From CAJXQU01 sp965223825 (lineage in GTDB: Bacteria; Pseudomonadota; Gammaproteobacteria; CAJXQU01): a DNA stretch of 64,000 nucleotides. The stretch is from the NCBI GenBank assembly GCA_965223825.1, contig OZ245018.1:2914001-2978000 (forward strand), in the 5' to 3' direction. Made by a program: the position numbers and the translations under genes. The notes beneath the pieces are model-generated. The model searched no databases. It worked only from the letters and a program-made list of their open reading frames with translations, and was not told the DNA's origin. The stretch's first letter is position 1; every line of letters starts with the position of its first letter. Positions 62,498 through 64,000 of the stretch are shown here, in pieces.

Positions 62498-63580
62498 TTA
62501 TCTGATCTTCAATGACGCAAGTCCGATCAGCACTAACATGACCGTAATAATCCAGAAACGCACGATCACGCGCGGCTCTGGCCAACCTTTTAATTCAAAA
62601 TGATGGTGGATCGGCGCCATATTAAAGATGCGCTTACCGGTTAATTTGAACGACGCGACTTGCAAAATGACAGACACGGTTTCCATTACAAAAACACCAC
62701 CCATAATGAATAACACCAGCTCTTGGCGCACCATAACGGCAACAGTACCCAATGCTGCTCCCAGCGCCAGCGCGCCGATATCGCCCATAAACACTTGGGC
62801 CGGATACGTGTTAAACCATAAAAACCCTAAACCCGCGCCGGCGATTGCTCCGCAGAAAATACATAACTCACCGACGCTTGGTATGTACGGAATATTGAGG
62901 TAACTGGCGAACTTCACGTGTCCCGTGGCGTAAGCAAATATCACTAATGCACCGGCAACTAAGACCGTCGGCATGATTGCAAGTCCATCTAACCCATCGG
63001 TTAGGTTCACTGCGTTACTGGTGCCGACAATCACGAAATAAACGAATGGAATAAATAAAATACCTAATGCGATACTGGTATTTTTAAAAAATGGGATCAG
63101 TAGCGCCGTTTCCGCCGGCGTTTGCGCTGTGGTGTAAAGCATGATCGCAACACCCAGCCCCCCCACGGACTGCCAGAAATATTTATAACGTGCGATCAAA
63201 CCACGCGGATCGCGATGTACAATTTTTTTGTAATCATCCACCCAACCAATTACACCGAACACCGCCGTGACAAGTAGCACGATCCAAACATATTTGCTGG
63301 ACAGGTCCGCCCATAAAAGTGTGCTCACACCCACGGCGACCAAGATCAACAAACCACCCATGGTTGGCGTACCCGCTTTTGCAAGGTGTGACTCCGGTCC
63401 ATCGGTACGAACACTTTGGCCGATCTGATAATGCGTCAGATAACGAATCATCCATGGCCCAACGAACAATGAAATCCCCAGCGCTGTTAAGACACCAAGA
63501 ATCGTACGCAGGGTCAGGTATTGAAAGACATTGAAGCCTGAGTGGTACTGCGTGAGATATTCCGCAAGTAATAACAACAT
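62498..63580 (-). CDS. mraY: Phospho-MurNAc-pentapeptide translocase MraY
   Basis: A 360-residue, ten-helix membrane enzyme that makes lipid I. Its catalytic Asp residues lie in GWVDDYKKIV and NLTDGLDGLAIMP, and the HHHFELKGWPEP loop is intact. Length equals E. coli MraY (360). It begins 4 nt after the murF stop. Confidence 0.98.
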   Translation of the reverse strand: MLLLLAEYLTQYHSGFNVFQYLTLRTILGVLTALGISLFVGPWMIRYLTHYQIGQSVRTDGPESHLAKAGTPTMGGLLILVAVGVSTLLWADLSSKYVWIVLLVTAVFGVIGWVDDYKKIVHRDPRGLIARYKYFWQSVGGLGVAIMLYTTAQTPAETALLIPFFKNTSIALGILFIPFVYFVIVGTSNAVNLTDGLDGLAIMPTVLVAGALVIFAYATGHVKFASYLNIPYIPSVGELCIFCGAIAGAGLGFLWFNTYPAQVFMGDIGALALGAALGTVAVMVRQELVLFIMGGVFVMETVSVILQVASFKLTGKRIFNMAPIHHHFELKGWPEPRVIVRFWIITVMLVLIGLASLKIR

Positions 63581-63584
63581 GACG

Positions 63585-64000
63585 TCAGTTTTTCCCTGTT
63601 AATGCGTTAACGACCGTTTCCATTCGGGCGCTACGTGAACCTTTGACGAGAATTGTGATATCCGTATCCAACTCACTGATCAGGCTAGAAATGAGTTCTT
63701 GCTGATTCGCAAAATGCACCGCTCCCGCACCAAATGCGACCGCCGCGTGCTTCGATAATGGCCCGACGCAATACATCCGCTCGACGCCTTTTTCGCGTGC
63801 CTGCTCTCCCACATCGGCATGAAACTGTTCTGCATCTGGCCCTAGCTCGCCCATATCCCCGAGCACCAACCAATGTCGTCCGTCGGTTTTGATCAAAACA
63901 TCAATCGCAACAGCCAGTGAACGCGGGTTTGCATTGTAGGTGTCATCAATGACGCTAATTCCATTCCGCGCCGTTTTGAATTGCAAACGCCCCGCGACGC
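63585..64000 (-). CDS. murF: UDP-MurNAc-tripeptide--D-Ala-D-Ala ligase MurF (partial, C-terminal part)
   Basis: The C-terminal 138 codons are visible; the frame runs open to the window edge, reading VAGRLQFKTARNGISVIDDT. The conserved DDTYNANPRSL and VLGDMGELG motifs identify MurF, which adds D-Ala-D-Ala to complete the UDP-MurNAc-pentapeptide. The Gly- and Lys-rich end (ILVKGSRSARMETVVNAL) is the family's normal C-terminus. The rest of the gene and murE, ftsI should lie beyond the right edge. Confidence 0.95.
   Translation of the reverse strand, partial: VAGRLQFKTARNGISVIDDTYNANPRSLAVAIDVLIKTDGRHWLVLGDMGELGPDAEQFHADVGEQAREKGVERMYCVGPLSKHAAVAFGAGAVHFANQQELISSLISELDTDITILVKGSRSARMETVVNALTGKN

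Noticed and set aside
1..64000. tRNA, rRNA, insertion sequence, prophage or CRISPR array
   Set aside because: No cloverleaf with a T-loop, no transposase or integrase, and no regularly spaced direct repeats were found.

Overview
The window is chromosomal DNA from a gammaproteobacterium of moderate G+C. The main evidence is the division and cell-wall (dcw) cluster in the order mraY-murD-ftsW-murG-murC-murB-ddlB-ftsQ-ftsA-ftsZ-lpxC, followed by secA, argJ and a Nudix/ThiE fusion, and opposed by pilB-pilC-pilD-coaE-zapD-yacG. zapD, yacG, cmoA, lpxC and a thiopurine methyltransferase all fit that class. PHB genes (phaA, phaB, phaR), type IV pilus genes and glnK-amtB suggest a free-living aquatic or soil bacterium. 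I cannot name the genus from sequence alone.

Layout. 0-5.7 kb: on the minus strand, phaA-phaB-phaR (PHB precursor synthesis and its regulator; phaR runs off the left edge), an acyltransferase-3 membrane protein and htpG. 5.7-8.2 kb: a plus-strand operon of two tandem DUF1538 membrane proteins, a PII-like protein and a CBS-domain protein, which looks like an uncharacterised, nucleotide-gated transport system. 8.3-10.8 kb: mutS. 10.8-28.0 kb: an accessory stretch between mutS and fdxA, genes that are neighbours in some relatives. It holds a TetR/SDR pair with a clear operator, a 56-residue membrane protein, a 58-residue protein with three YRG repeats, two unrecognised proteins, a NERD-UvrD helicase, a methyltransferase, a ketoglutarate-semialdehyde-type dehydrogenase, a PhoD-like lipoprotein, an HxlR/SnoaL pair, chromate and Na+/H+ transporters, a lipocalin, TPMT, cmoA and a beta-carbonic anhydrase.

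28.1-30.3 kb: fdxA and the nitrogen-sensing pair glnK-amtB. 30.4-35.7 kb: a signalling cluster of HDOD-GAF protein, DUF4124 protein, membrane-anchored TPR Ser/Thr kinase, PP2C phosphatase and double-FHA protein. 35.7-38.2 kb (minus): DUF1841, two TPM-domain proteins and LemA. 38.3-39.2 kb: a radical SAM protein. 39.4-44.8 kb: pilB-pilC-pilD, coaE, zapD, yacG. 44.9-64 kb: the Nudix/ThiE fusion, argJ, secA, an M23 peptidase, dciA (opposite strand), lpxC and the dcw genes, ending in a partial murF.

The dcw genes overlap by 4-11 nt through most of the operon, which implies tight translational coupling; a terminator separates ftsZ from lpxC. GATC is strikingly frequent in most of the window (11 copies counted by eye in positions 6121-6600) but sparse in the NERD helicase gene and absent from the 370-bp spacer after mutS. 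No rRNA, tRNA, insertion sequence, prophage or CRISPR array was seen.
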